From the NCBI GenBank assembly GCA_016292785.1, contig JAEDFL010000063.1, forward strand, positions 1 through 9,484: a DNA stretch of 9,484 nt. Direction: 5' to 3'. Shown here one piece after another: positions 1 through 5,958 of this stretch. A program made the translations under genes and the position numbers. Position 1 is the first letter of the stretch. Each line of letters starts with the position of its first letter. Origin of the DNA: Clostridiaceae bacterium (lineage in GTDB: Bacteria > Bacillota > Clostridia > Oscillospirales > Acutalibacteraceae). Below the pieces are notes generated by a model. It saw only the letters and a list, made by a program, of their open reading frames with translations, had not been told where the DNA came from and ran no database searches.

Positions 1-40
1 CCATAAATACTGCCGCTGTTCTTAACCAAAACTTTTTCAT
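1..40 (-). CDS. 5' end of an exported or membrane protein gene (partial, runs off the window)
   Basis: An ATG at 40-38 is followed by 13 open codons (MKKFWLRTAAVFM) before the window ends. A strong ribosome binding site, GGGAGGAA at 54-47, lies 8 nt upstream, so the start is convincing despite the short visible part. Two lysines followed by an aromatic, then Ala/Val/Phe, look like the positive n-region and early hydrophobic core of a Sec signal peptide or N-terminal membrane anchor. Only 53 nt separate it from the stop codon of the beta-helix gene, with no terminator between, so the two are probably co-transcribed. The function cannot be told from 13 residues. Confidence 0.6.
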   Translation of the reverse strand, partial: MKKFWLRTAAVFM

Positions 41-93
41 CTCAAATTCCTCCCAAAATTAAATAATCGATTTACTGATATATAGTTTAGTAA

Positions 94-2454
94 TTAGCCA
101 AGATCATCAATAACATTTTGACTTTTTATACTTTCCGGAACATAAAAGGATGTGCTTATACTGTAATCTCCCGTAATATTAAAATCTACTCCCCCATTAT
201 AATAGAAGAAATAACCGTCATTAGGAATATTCTCATTAGAAACATTTGATTGAACAATATAATATCCCTTGCAATTATTTAATATTATTTCAGACGGTTT
301 ATAAGAATTTCCTTGAACATAATACAAAGGATTTGTATTAAAACTGTTTCTAAAAGCCCAAAACTCACAGCCATCAAACAAAAAACTCCAACAGTGCTTG
401 TTATAATTTTTAAAAGGACCAATATAGTTAAACTCCTCTGGATTATCACTATTTTTTTGCAAGAATTTACAATTTCTGAATACAACGTTTGAAATAGCAT
501 ATCCATCTGAAACCCATCCATTTTCAAAGTCCTTAGAAACATAATCATCTCTGGCAACTGCACTTCCTATGAATTTGGGACACGTAGGATAAATATTTTC
601 GTTTTGCTCCTCTGAATTTAAAGGGAAACAAACAGCGTCACCAAATACACAATTTTCAACTAAAGCGTGAAAACTTCCATTGAGAATGAAAAAACAAAAA
701 TGTTCTGGATTACTATATGAATGCTTCTCGTTTCCATCACCTACAGTAATTGTTGAAGAAGAAAGTGGAGTTGCAATATAATCCTTCACTTCTACTCCGC
801 CACATGTGCTAAGGTAAAGAAAGTTTCCTATATTCTTTCCACGAATATGTTCAGCCTTTGCATCTAACGTATAACCGCCAAAAACAAGACCGTCAAAGCA
901 ATTGTCAATAACCAAGTTGTAATATCTGTTATGCTCCATTTTATAGTCTTTCGATCCGCCCATTTGGTGAATAGCAGCACCAGTCGAATTTTTAAGCGTA
1001 CAATTCTCAACGGTTATATATGATGAACCAATATTGATATAAAAACAATGGTTTTCTTCTCCATATGAAAGAGAGTTATCAACACAACCGCCGGAAATAA
1101 GGACTCGCTTGGAATATTTGAAATTATATCCAAATACAGTCCTTGAAAGATTACAATCAATAAAGCTCCAGTTCATATCAGTATCCCGAAACCATGTTTT
1201 AACATTCATGTGAACACCGCTGCTAAAGCCATCCATATGAACATTATAAACTGTCATATTACGAGGGAAAATACATGCTTCTGTATATGCATTAAAGTGA
1301 ATACCCTGATCCGGAAAAAGTACAGCACCGTTTTCATATTTGGCTCTGCCTTTCATTTTAAGATCACACAGTTCAATGTTTCGAACATTTGCAACAGTTG
1401 AGTTTCCAAATAGATTCAACCCATTTGGAAATGATTCAGTCATAATTCTGATTTCCGAACCGTGACCAATCAGGCAAATGTTTGATTTGTTAAAGCTTAA
1501 AGAATTGTTTATCAGATACAGTCCGTTGTCCCTGAGATGAATATTCATCATTTCATCTGTATCAAAGTAATTGATAATAGAGTTAATAATCTCCGTATCA
1601 TCAAAGTATTCGGAAACATTTCCATTCAGAACATCCTCAATTTCATCAGGAGCATATCCGATTGAATCGCTGAAAGAAAAGTTCATTCTCTTCATAACTG
1701 CGTAAAAATAGCTGTTCTGGCTGAAAACTGATTTTCCGCAGCGATAAATCGAACTGCCCGGAATTACAGCTCCATTGGAAAAGTCCTCCGTGCCGGTTCT
1801 CTGTTTGATTTCAAAGAACGACGGCAAAAGAATGACGTCTTCTTCATATTCCCACTCAAAAGGCTCATCATCAAAAGTGAACAAATACTTCTTTCCGTTC
1901 AAAAACATCAAGTCATTTTCGGTTGGATCGGACATTGATAAAATATCTGCCATTTCTTCAACAACGAGCGTATTTTCCGGAGTAAGTACATCCGGATTAA
2001 GCTCATTTTCCGAAGAATATCCTGTGTACCACATCGGTCTGAGGAAAGTAATTGCTTTCGGATTGGCGACAATCGCAGCTAATGCGGCACTGTTTTCACA
2101 GTGTATTGTTAATTCTGCAAGTCCTTTTGTATCGCCCGATACGGTTGATGTCACCAACGGAGAAACAGAAGTATCATCTTCCAGATCAATATTCATTTCA
2201 TATGATGACGGCACACAGAAGCCTGCTCTCGATTCAGGTCTTGTAGTTCCGTCATCACCCTGAATCCAATACATTATCGCCGCATAATCCGAATAAAGTA
2301 AATCTTCATGCGGCAAATTCAGAGTACATACCGCATCGTTTCCGTTAATTGTAAAAGCAGTTGAGTTAAGCGGAACATCAAATGTATTGATACCGCACTT
2401 TCTCCAAAGCTCTTTTGAATTATTAAAATTCAGTTCTGTAATATCTAATTTCAA
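94..2454 (-). CDS. Large right-handed beta-helix (pectate-lyase-fold) protein, tailspike/adhesin-like, function unknown
   Basis: This gene encodes 786 residues. The start is a TTG at 2454, just after an in-frame stop at 2463-2461, with AAGGA at 2469-2465 placed 10 nt upstream; no ATG fits. I see no signal peptide and no membrane segment. Residues 1 to about 270 form a unique N-terminal part rich in Asp/Glu. From about residue 285 the pattern is typical of pectate-lyase-3-like folds: a short helix, then GLYLINNSLSFN (311-322) and CLIGHGSEIRI (327-337). A ladder of turns follows, many carrying Asp/Asn/Gly-Cys: DC 433, NC 485, NC 519, NC 602, NC 662, GC 696, NC 728. Such helices occur in phage tailspikes, polysaccharide lyases, epimerases and adhesins. 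I cannot identify a catalytic set. The LexA-box promoter upstream and the lack of an export signal fit a phage- or tailocin-derived protein, but this is inference. The 3' half is more AT-rich than the 5' part. Confidence 0.85.
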   Translation of the reverse strand: MKLDITELNFNNSKELWRKCGINTFDVPLNSTAFTINGNDAVCTLNLPHEDLLYSDYAAIMYWIQGDDGTTRPESRAGFCVPSSYEMNIDLEDDTSVSPLVTSTVSGDTKGLAELTIHCENSAALAAIVANPKAITFLRPMWYTGYSSENELNPDVLTPENTLVVEEMADILSMSDPTENDLMFLNGKKYLFTFDDEPFEWEYEEDVILLPSFFEIKQRTGTEDFSNGAVIPGSSIYRCGKSVFSQNSYFYAVMKRMNFSFSDSIGYAPDEIEDVLNGNVSEYFDDTEIINSIINYFDTDEMMNIHLRDNGLYLINNSLSFNKSNICLIGHGSEIRIMTESFPNGLNLFGNSTVANVRNIELCDLKMKGRAKYENGAVLFPDQGIHFNAYTEACIFPRNMTVYNVHMDGFSSGVHMNVKTWFRDTDMNWSFIDCNLSRTVFGYNFKYSKRVLISGGCVDNSLSYGEENHCFYINIGSSYITVENCTLKNSTGAAIHQMGGSKDYKMEHNRYYNLVIDNCFDGLVFGGYTLDAKAEHIRGKNIGNFLYLSTCGGVEVKDYIATPLSSSTITVGDGNEKHSYSNPEHFCFFILNGSFHALVENCVFGDAVCFPLNSEEQNENIYPTCPKFIGSAVARDDYVSKDFENGWVSDGYAISNVVFRNCKFLQKNSDNPEEFNYIGPFKNYNKHCWSFLFDGCEFWAFRNSFNTNPLYYVQGNSYKPSEIILNNCKGYYIVQSNVSNENIPNDGYFFYYNGGVDFNITGDYSISTSFYVPESIKSQNVIDDLG

Positions 2455-2464
2455 TAATAATCAT

Positions 2465-2469
2465 TCCTT
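2465..2469 (-). promoter_or_regulatory. Ribosome binding site deciding the TTG start of the beta-helix gene
   Basis: AAGGA lies 10 nt before TTG 2454-2452. An in-frame TGA at 2463-2461 means no upstream start is possible. An ATG at 2464-2462 overlaps that stop in another frame and opens only a 13-codon frame, so TTG is the best supported initiator. Confidence 0.6.
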
Positions 2470-2485
2470 ATTAAATATATTTAAT

Positions 2486-2615
2486 AAGTCACTGAATATA
2501 CCGTTTTTATAAAGCCGACGGGAAAAAGTCACAGGTTGATTATCGGCATTATAAAGTCAACTTTTTTCATAAACAGTCAATGATCGCTGACTTTTTCGGT
2601 CTTTCTCAGTGACTT
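2486..2615. repeat. Nested inverted repeats with six AGTCA/TGACT cores
   Basis: On the + strand AAGTCACTGA (2486-2495) is the exact reverse complement of TCAGTGACTT (2606-2615). Inside it, GAAAAAGTCA (2522-2531) is the exact reverse complement of TGACTTTTTC (2588-2597). Two further AGTCA cores lie at 2555-2559 and 2575-2579, giving six AGTCA/TGACT cores in 130 bp. The two flanks therefore form an imperfect inverted duplication. As RNA they can pair into a long two-part stem; as DNA they could be binding sites for a repeat-recognising protein. Confidence 0.65.
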
Positions 2616-2703
2616 GTTTACAATAGCATCTTTATCCATAGTCGAATATGAACGTTCAAAGATATTCGGCTAAGCTCTCCATTTTTTGCCAACCTGTAAT
2701 TTC

Positions 2704-2732
2704 ATTATAAACGAACATTTGTTCCTTGTCAA
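2704..2732 (-). promoter_or_regulatory. Consensus sigma-A promoter of the beta-helix gene
   Basis: TTGACA (2732-2727) and TATAAT (2709-2704) are both perfect consensus and exactly 17 bp apart. The DNA just upstream of the -35 is a run of A/T (about 2738-2756), as in an UP element. An ideal, strong promoter like this usually needs a repressor, and the LexA-type operator in its spacer supplies a candidate. Confidence 0.9.
2712..2725. promoter_or_regulatory. LexA (SOS) operator inside the promoter spacer
   Basis: The + strand reads CGAACATTTGTTCC. It matches the Gram-positive LexA/DinR box (CGAAC-N4-GTTCG) at every arm position but the last. The 12-bp core GAAC-N4-GTTC (2713-2724) is perfect, and read on the minus strand its centre, AAAT, fits the RNRY preference known from Bacillus. 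It lies wholly between the -10 and -35 boxes, where bound LexA would block RNA polymerase. The inference is repression in normal growth and induction after DNA damage. Confidence 0.8.
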
Positions 2733-2814
2733 TAGCAAATTTTAAAAAATAATCAATTTGTTTGGAAATTACATAAAAATTATGATATTTGCGCACTAAA
2801 TAAGTTAAATTCCA

Positions 2815-2994
2815 CTAATTCTGTTTTCTGACAATCTTATACTCGTCATACGGATCGTAATAAGGGCAGTTATAAAAAGAAGCGCTGATAAACTTCATAT
2901 ATTCGTCCTCGTCAAGATCCATCTGACAATAGTAGGTTTCGCTTTCCTCGTCATAGATAAAATTGTTGCAGTCCTCGCAGTTAGTAATTTTCAT
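2815..2994 (-). CDS. Four-cysteine acidic micro-protein (DUF6472-like)
   Basis: A 59-residue frame starts at ATG 2994 with AGAGGTGG at 3006-2999, 4 nt upstream. The protein begins MKITNCEDCNNFIYDEE and ends DEYKIVRKQN. Cysteines at 6, 9, 23 and 43 form a CxxC plus two single cysteines, the spacing expected of a small zinc-binding or iron-sulfur knuckle. The middle is very acidic (MDLDEDEY), followed by FYNCPYY. From memory this matches short clostridial proteins annotated as DUF6472, whose role is unknown; I cannot run the search. It has its own strong promoter, lies after the sigF terminator, and stands alone. The balanced codon use, promoter, ribosome binding site and cysteine pattern argue that it is a real gene. 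Confidence 0.85.
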   Translation of the reverse strand: MKITNCEDCNNFIYDEESETYYCQMDLDEDEYMKFISASFYNCPYYDPYDEYKIVRKQN

Positions 2995-3012
2995 AAAACC
3001 ACCTCTGTAAAT

Positions 3013-3041
3013 ATGATATACTTCATCAGCGTTAGTGTCAA
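3013..3041 (-). promoter_or_regulatory. Sigma-A promoter of the four-cysteine micro-protein
   Basis: TTGACA (3041-3036) and TATCAT (3018-3013) are 17 bp apart. The predicted transcription start is near 3006, at the edge of the ribosome binding site, so the untranslated leader would be only about 12 nt. Confidence 0.8.
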
Positions 3042-3061
3042 GTGTTTATTTATAATTAGAA

Positions 3062-3093
3062 CAAAAAAGAGCCTCCGCACAATGCGAAAGCTC
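3062..3093 (-). terminator. Intrinsic terminator of the spoIIA operon
   Basis: Starting 5 nt after the sigF stop codon, an 11-bp stem with a 3-nt loop (3093-3069, beginning GAGC and closing GGCTC) is followed by six T residues (3068-3063). There is no T-tract in the other direction, so it acts only on minus-strand transcripts. Confidence 0.9.
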
Positions 3094-3098
3094 AAAAA

Positions 3099-3764
3099 CT
3101 AAATCAGTTTTGATTTCATATATTTCAAAATCTGCTTTTCCCTGCGGCTGACCTGCACCTGCGTCATTCCGAGCGATTCGGCGGTCTGCGTCTGCGTTTT
3201 TCCTGCAAAATAACGCTGTCTTATAAGCTCACGATCCCTCTCGTCAAGGCGGTCTATCACCTGATGAACGGCAAGATTCATCGAAACGCTTTCCTCGTGG
3301 TCAGGCACGGGAATGTCAAACTGCGAATCGGAATCGTCGTCGCTGACTGTAAGGCTCAGCACGGGCATCGAAGCCGCAATCGCCTGCGCCGTTTCAAATT
3401 CATTGTAGCCGAGCCTTTTGCTAAGTTCGCCGACCGTCGGTTCACGGTCAAATTCTTTTATAAATTTGTCCCTTTCATAGGCGATCTTTCTTCCCTTTTC
3501 CTTGAGCGATCTGCTCACGCTGACCGTTCCCCCGTCACGAAAAAGCCTCTTTATCTCTCCGAGGATAACAGGCACGGCATAGGTCGAAAACGAAAACCCG
3601 AGATCCTCTTTAAAGTTATCGACCGCCTTTATCAACCCTATGCACCCTGCCTGAAAAAGGTCGTCATATTCAATGCCTTTTCCGCTGAACTTGTGAGCAC
3701 ATGAATGGACAAGACCGATGTTTTTTTCAATCATCTCGTCCCTGCTAATTTCCGAAAGGATCAT
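3099..3764 (-). CDS. sigF: RNA polymerase sigma-F factor (forespore-specific)
   Basis: SigF is the first forespore-specific sigma factor of endospore formation. The 221 residues show sigma region 2.2 (DDLFQAGCIGLIKAVDNF, 34-51), region 2.3-2.4 (FSTYAVPVILGEIKRLFRD, 59-77), region 3 (VSVSRSLKE, 81-89) and the region 4.2 helix-turn-helix (TQTQTAESLGMTQVQVSRR, 190-208). Sigma-G is similar, but placement directly after spoIIAA-spoIIAB makes it SigF. The ATG at 3764 overlaps the spoIIAB stop by 4 nt (ATGA), with GAGG 4 nt upstream, which favours translational coupling. It is shorter than the 255-residue Bacillus protein: about 26 residues before the IEKN motif (region 1.2) and some C-terminal residues are absent. 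An intrinsic terminator follows at once. Confidence 0.96.
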   Translation of the reverse strand: MILSEISRDEMIEKNIGLVHSCAHKFSGKGIEYDDLFQAGCIGLIKAVDNFKEDLGFSFSTYAVPVILGEIKRLFRDGGTVSVSRSLKEKGRKIAYERDKFIKEFDREPTVGELSKRLGYNEFETAQAIAASMPVLSLTVSDDDSDSQFDIPVPDHEESVSMNLAVHQVIDRLDERDRELIRQRYFAGKTQTQTAESLGMTQVQVSRREKQILKYMKSKLI

Positions 3765-4198
3765 TTTTCCTCACGCCCGCTGATTTTTTTGAGCATTGTT
3801 ACCGTTGTGCCTCTGCCCTCCTTCGACCTTACCGTTACCCTATCCATAAAGCTTTCCATCACGGCAAAGCCGAGACCGGCACGCTCGCCGCCGAGGGTGG
3901 TGAACAGAGGCTCCATTGCTTTTTTTACGTCGGCAATGCCAACTCCCCTGTCACGCACCGAGATTTTTACGGTATTATCCTCATACACGGCGGCATATAT
4001 GTAAATCTTTCCCACACGGTCGGGGTAAGCGTGGACAATGCAGTTCGTCACCGCCTCGCTCACCGCCGTTTTGATGTCGGTTATTTCATCGACCGTCGGG
4101 TCAAGCTGAGCCGTAAATGCCGCAACGGTTGAACGTGAAAAAGCCTCGTTGACCGACCTTGAATCAAGCGACATTCTGAAATCATTTTTTGCTTTCAT
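3761..4198 (-). CDS. spoIIAB: Anti-sigma-F factor / SpoIIAA serine kinase
   Basis: SpoIIAB is a GHKL-family kinase that binds and blocks SigF and phosphorylates SpoIIAA. With the ATG at 4198 it has 145 residues, close to the 146 of Bacillus. Visible features are the N-box EAVTN (48-52), the G1 box DRGVGI (83-88), and an ATP-lid G2 segment GERAGLGF (104-111). FSRST at 20-24 aligns with the Bacillus segment around Arg20 that contacts SigF. QLDPTVDEITDIKTAVSEAV (31-50) is strongly family-like. I prefer 4198 to the in-frame ATG at 4207 because the ribosome binding site GGGAGG touches 4207 directly but stands 9 nt from 4198. It overlaps spoIIAA by 17 nt and sigF by 4 nt, so the three are one operon. 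Confidence 0.96.
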   Translation of the reverse strand: MKAKNDFRMSLDSRSVNEAFSRSTVAAFTAQLDPTVDEITDIKTAVSEAVTNCIVHAYPDRVGKIYIYAAVYEDNTVKISVRDRGVGIADVKKAMEPLFTTLGGERAGLGFAVMESFMDRVTVRSKEGRGTTVTMLKKISGREEK

Positions 4199-4520
4199 TG
4201 CAAACATCCTCCCTTTTGCTGATTTTTGCTATTTTCTCAAGACCTGCAAGCTGCATAACCTTATATATCTGCGGCGAAAGATTGGAAACGATAATTCTTC
4301 CGCCGAACGGCGACATTGTTCTCACCCTGCCCATAACAAGTCCTACTCCCGATGAGTCCATAAACGTGACGTCACCGTAATCGAGCTTGAGTACCTTGGG
4401 CTTGTACGTTCGGATTGCCTCGTCTATCTCCATTCTCAGTACAGAGGCGGTATGGTGATCTATCTCTCCCTCAAGAAAGGCTGTCACCCTCTGCTCGGTC
4501 GCTATGATTTTTACAGGCAT
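4182..4520 (-). CDS. spoIIAA: Anti-anti-sigma-F factor (STAS domain)
   Basis: SpoIIAA is the phosphorylatable antagonist that, when dephosphorylated (by SpoIIE in known spore formers), displaces SigF from SpoIIAB. The 112 residues form a single STAS domain. GEIDHHTA (18-25) matches the GELDHHTA of Bacillus, and VTFMDSSGVGLVMGR (51-65) carries the phosphorylation site; Ser56 aligns with Bacillus Ser58. The ATG at 4520 has a ribosome binding site AGGGGG (4533-4528) 7 nt upstream; an in-frame TTG seven codons earlier would bury that site and is rejected. It is the first gene of the operon. A terminator ends 26 nt upstream of it, so its promoter, expected to be sigma-H type, must overlap that terminator or lie before it; I find no convincing one. 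Confidence 0.96.
   Translation of the reverse strand: MPVKIIATEQRVTAFLEGEIDHHTASVLRMEIDEAIRTYKPKVLKLDYGDVTFMDSSGVGLVMGRVRTMSPFGGRIIVSNLSPQIYKVMQLAGLEKIAKISKREDVCNESKK
4208..4213 (-). promoter_or_regulatory. Ribosome binding site deciding the spoIIAB start
   Basis: GGGAGG (4213-4208) lies inside the spoIIAA coding sequence. It leaves no space before ATG 4207 but 9 nt before ATG 4198, which selects the shorter protein. Confidence 0.75.
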
Positions 4521-4546
4521 AAAAATACCCCCTAATTTCAAACAGT

Positions 4547-4582
4547 AAAAAACGATCCCTTACCCATAAGGATAAAGGATCG
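4547..4582 (-). terminator. Intrinsic terminator after folC
   Basis: A 10-bp stem (arms 4582-4573 and 4562-4553, CGATCCTTTA with TAAGGGATCG, one G-T pair) is followed by six T residues (4552-4547). It separates the valS-folC transcript from spoIIAA. Confidence 0.85.
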
Positions 4583-4664
4583 GGTTAAAATATTTTGTTG
4601 AAGTGTGGTAAAGAAAAACAAATATTATTGTTGTATTTGCGATATCAACGGTCGGATTATGCCG

Positions 4665-5936
4665 TCAGCCGATAATTTTCTTGATATCCGAGGCAAGATA
4701 AAGAGATCCGCAGACGAGAATGACATCGTCCGCCTTGGCTTTTTTGACAGCCTTTTCATAGGCTTTTTCGGGAGAACTTATTGCCTTGACCTTTTTGCAG
4801 TACGGCTTGACCTCGGCGGCAAGCGACTTTGCGTCAAGACTTCTCGGATTTGAAGCTTCCGTCGTGTAAATACGCTCACAGAGCGGAGCAATTTTTTTCA
4901 CGGCATAGGCATAGTCCTTGTCCTTCATCATACCGAAAACGGCAATGATCTTCTTATCCTTAAACAAGGTGACAAGAGAATTGTAAAGTGCGTCAATACC
5001 CTCCGCATTGTGTCCGCCGTCAACAACCGTCAGCGGCGATCTTGAGACAATCTCCGTTCGAGCCGGAATTTTCAGCTTTGCAATTCCGTCAAGCATACTT
5101 TTCTGCGTAATATTCCAGCCGTTCTGTTTAAGCACATTGATAGCGGAAGCGGCTGTTGCAAAATTATAAATCTGATGCTTGCCCGTAAGAGGTATTTTAA
5201 AAGTACAGCCGTTATAAATAACCGTCGAGCCGTCAATTTCCTCACGGACAAGACGCACCCTGCTCAAATCGTGTGAGAAGTATTCGCAATTTTTCTCTTT
5301 TGCCTTATCCTTAATATAGCGTTCAACCGTAAAATCAGGCTGAGGATAGCCGACCACCTTTCCGCCCTCTTTAAAAATTCCGCACTTGTGTTCGGCGATT
5401 TTCAGAAGGGTGTCACCGAGGATATTGGTATGATCAAACGAAATTGAGGTAATAACGCTGACCTCGGATTTTTTTATGATATTGGTTGAATCGAGCAGTC
5501 CGCCGAGCCCGACCTCAAGAACGACTATATCACACTTCTGCCTGAGAAAATACAGAAAAGCAGTAACGGTGATTATTTCAAATTCGGTCGGCTCAATGCC
5601 CTGTTCGGAAAGCTTTCCGACAACGGGCTTGACCTCGGAAATGATATCCGCAAGAGCCTGTTCGGGTATCATCTCGCCGTTTATCTGTATCCTTTCTCTG
5701 AAATCGACAATAAACGGAGATGTGAAAAGACCGACCTTGTATCCCGATTCTTTCAGCACGGAGGCTATCATATAGCAAGTCGAGCCTTTGCCGTTCGTAC
5801 CTGCCACATGGACATATTTCAGCCCGTCCTGGGGATCACCGAAAGCCTTGCAAAGAGCCTCGATACGTTCCATTCCGGGGCGGCTTCCGAAAACATCTCT
5901 TGAATGGATAAAATCCAACGCTTCCTTATAATTCAT
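4665..5936 (-). CDS. folC: Folylpolyglutamate synthase / dihydrofolate synthase
   Basis: FolC is the cytoplasmic ATP-dependent ligase that adds glutamate to folates, and in many bacteria also to dihydropteroate. Its 423 residues match the Mur-ligase-like family length. The P-loop is GTNGKGS (46-52); the folate-side segment is FTSPFIVDFRERIQING (71-87). EVGLGG (141-146), DSTN (149-152) and SFDHTNILG (166-174) are the usual central motifs, and Lys184 in AEHKCGIFK is the expected carbamylated lysine. GKHQIYNF (252-259), PARTE (291-295) and DGGHN (306-310) mark the C-terminal glutamate domain; DGAHN is more common. The ATG at 5936 has a modest AAAGAG site upstream. It follows valS by 78 nt with no true terminator between, an arrangement common in Firmicutes, so it probably shares the T-box-controlled transcript. 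Whether it also has dihydrofolate synthase activity cannot be read from the sequence. Confidence 0.96.
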   Translation of the reverse strand: MNYKEALDFIHSRDVFGSRPGMERIEALCKAFGDPQDGLKYVHVAGTNGKGSTCYMIASVLKESGYKVGLFTSPFIVDFRERIQINGEMIPEQALADIISEVKPVVGKLSEQGIEPTEFEIITVTAFLYFLRQKCDIVVLEVGLGGLLDSTNIIKKSEVSVITSISFDHTNILGDTLLKIAEHKCGIFKEGGKVVGYPQPDFTVERYIKDKAKEKNCEYFSHDLSRVRLVREEIDGSTVIYNGCTFKIPLTGKHQIYNFATAASAINVLKQNGWNITQKSMLDGIAKLKIPARTEIVSRSPLTVVDGGHNAEGIDALYNSLVTLFKDKKIIAVFGMMKDKDYAYAVKKIAPLCERIYTTEASNPRSLDAKSLAAEVKPYCKKVKAISSPEKAYEKAVKKAKADDVILVCGSLYLASDIKKIIG

Positions 5937-5958
5937 AGTATCACTCTTTTATAACATC

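Larger units (their letters stand above)
2455..2697 (-). promoter_or_regulatory. Long structured 5' leader between the SOS-type promoter and the beta-helix gene
   Basis: This stretch has no convincing gene and accounts for most of the 360-nt gap between two coding regions. If transcription starts about 7 nt after the -10 box at 2704-2709, the mRNA has a leader of roughly 240 nt. It contains a 7-bp hairpin at 2643-2668, then two nested perfect 10-bp inverted repeats (2486-2495 with 2606-2615, and 2522-2531 with 2588-2597). The only reading frames are of 8, 20 and 13 codons and lack good ribosome binding sites. I recognise no known riboswitch class. It could be a folding leader, an attenuator or a small RNA; no T-tract follows the repeats, so a simple terminator is unlikely. 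Confidence 0.5.

Noticed and set aside
1775..2263. 162-codon open frame on the + strand
   Set aside because: It is antisense to the beta-helix gene, low in complexity (serine-rich) and lacks a ribosome binding site.
2533..2566. Terminator on the + strand (GTTGA...TCAAC followed by six T)
   Set aside because: The stem is only 5 bp with a long loop, and no + strand gene exists to need it.
2486..2615. Nested inverted repeats as a CRISPR array, insertion-sequence end or intrinsic terminator
   Set aside because: There are no regular spacers, no transposase, no target duplications and no T-tract after the stem.
2558..2688. Small peptides of 8, 20 and 13 codons in the SOS leader, considered as a toxin
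   Set aside because: None has a convincing ribosome binding site, and none shows the hydrophobic span typical of small membrane toxins, although the 13-codon one (MKKVDFIMPIINL) is mildly hydrophobic.
4199..4207. First in-frame ATG of spoIIAB
   Set aside because: The only ribosome binding site touches it with no spacing; ATG 4198 has a 9-nt spacing.
4521..4541. Upstream TTG start for spoIIAA
   Set aside because: It lies upstream of, and would translate through, the AGGGGG site that serves ATG 4520, and adds seven residues not expected in the family.
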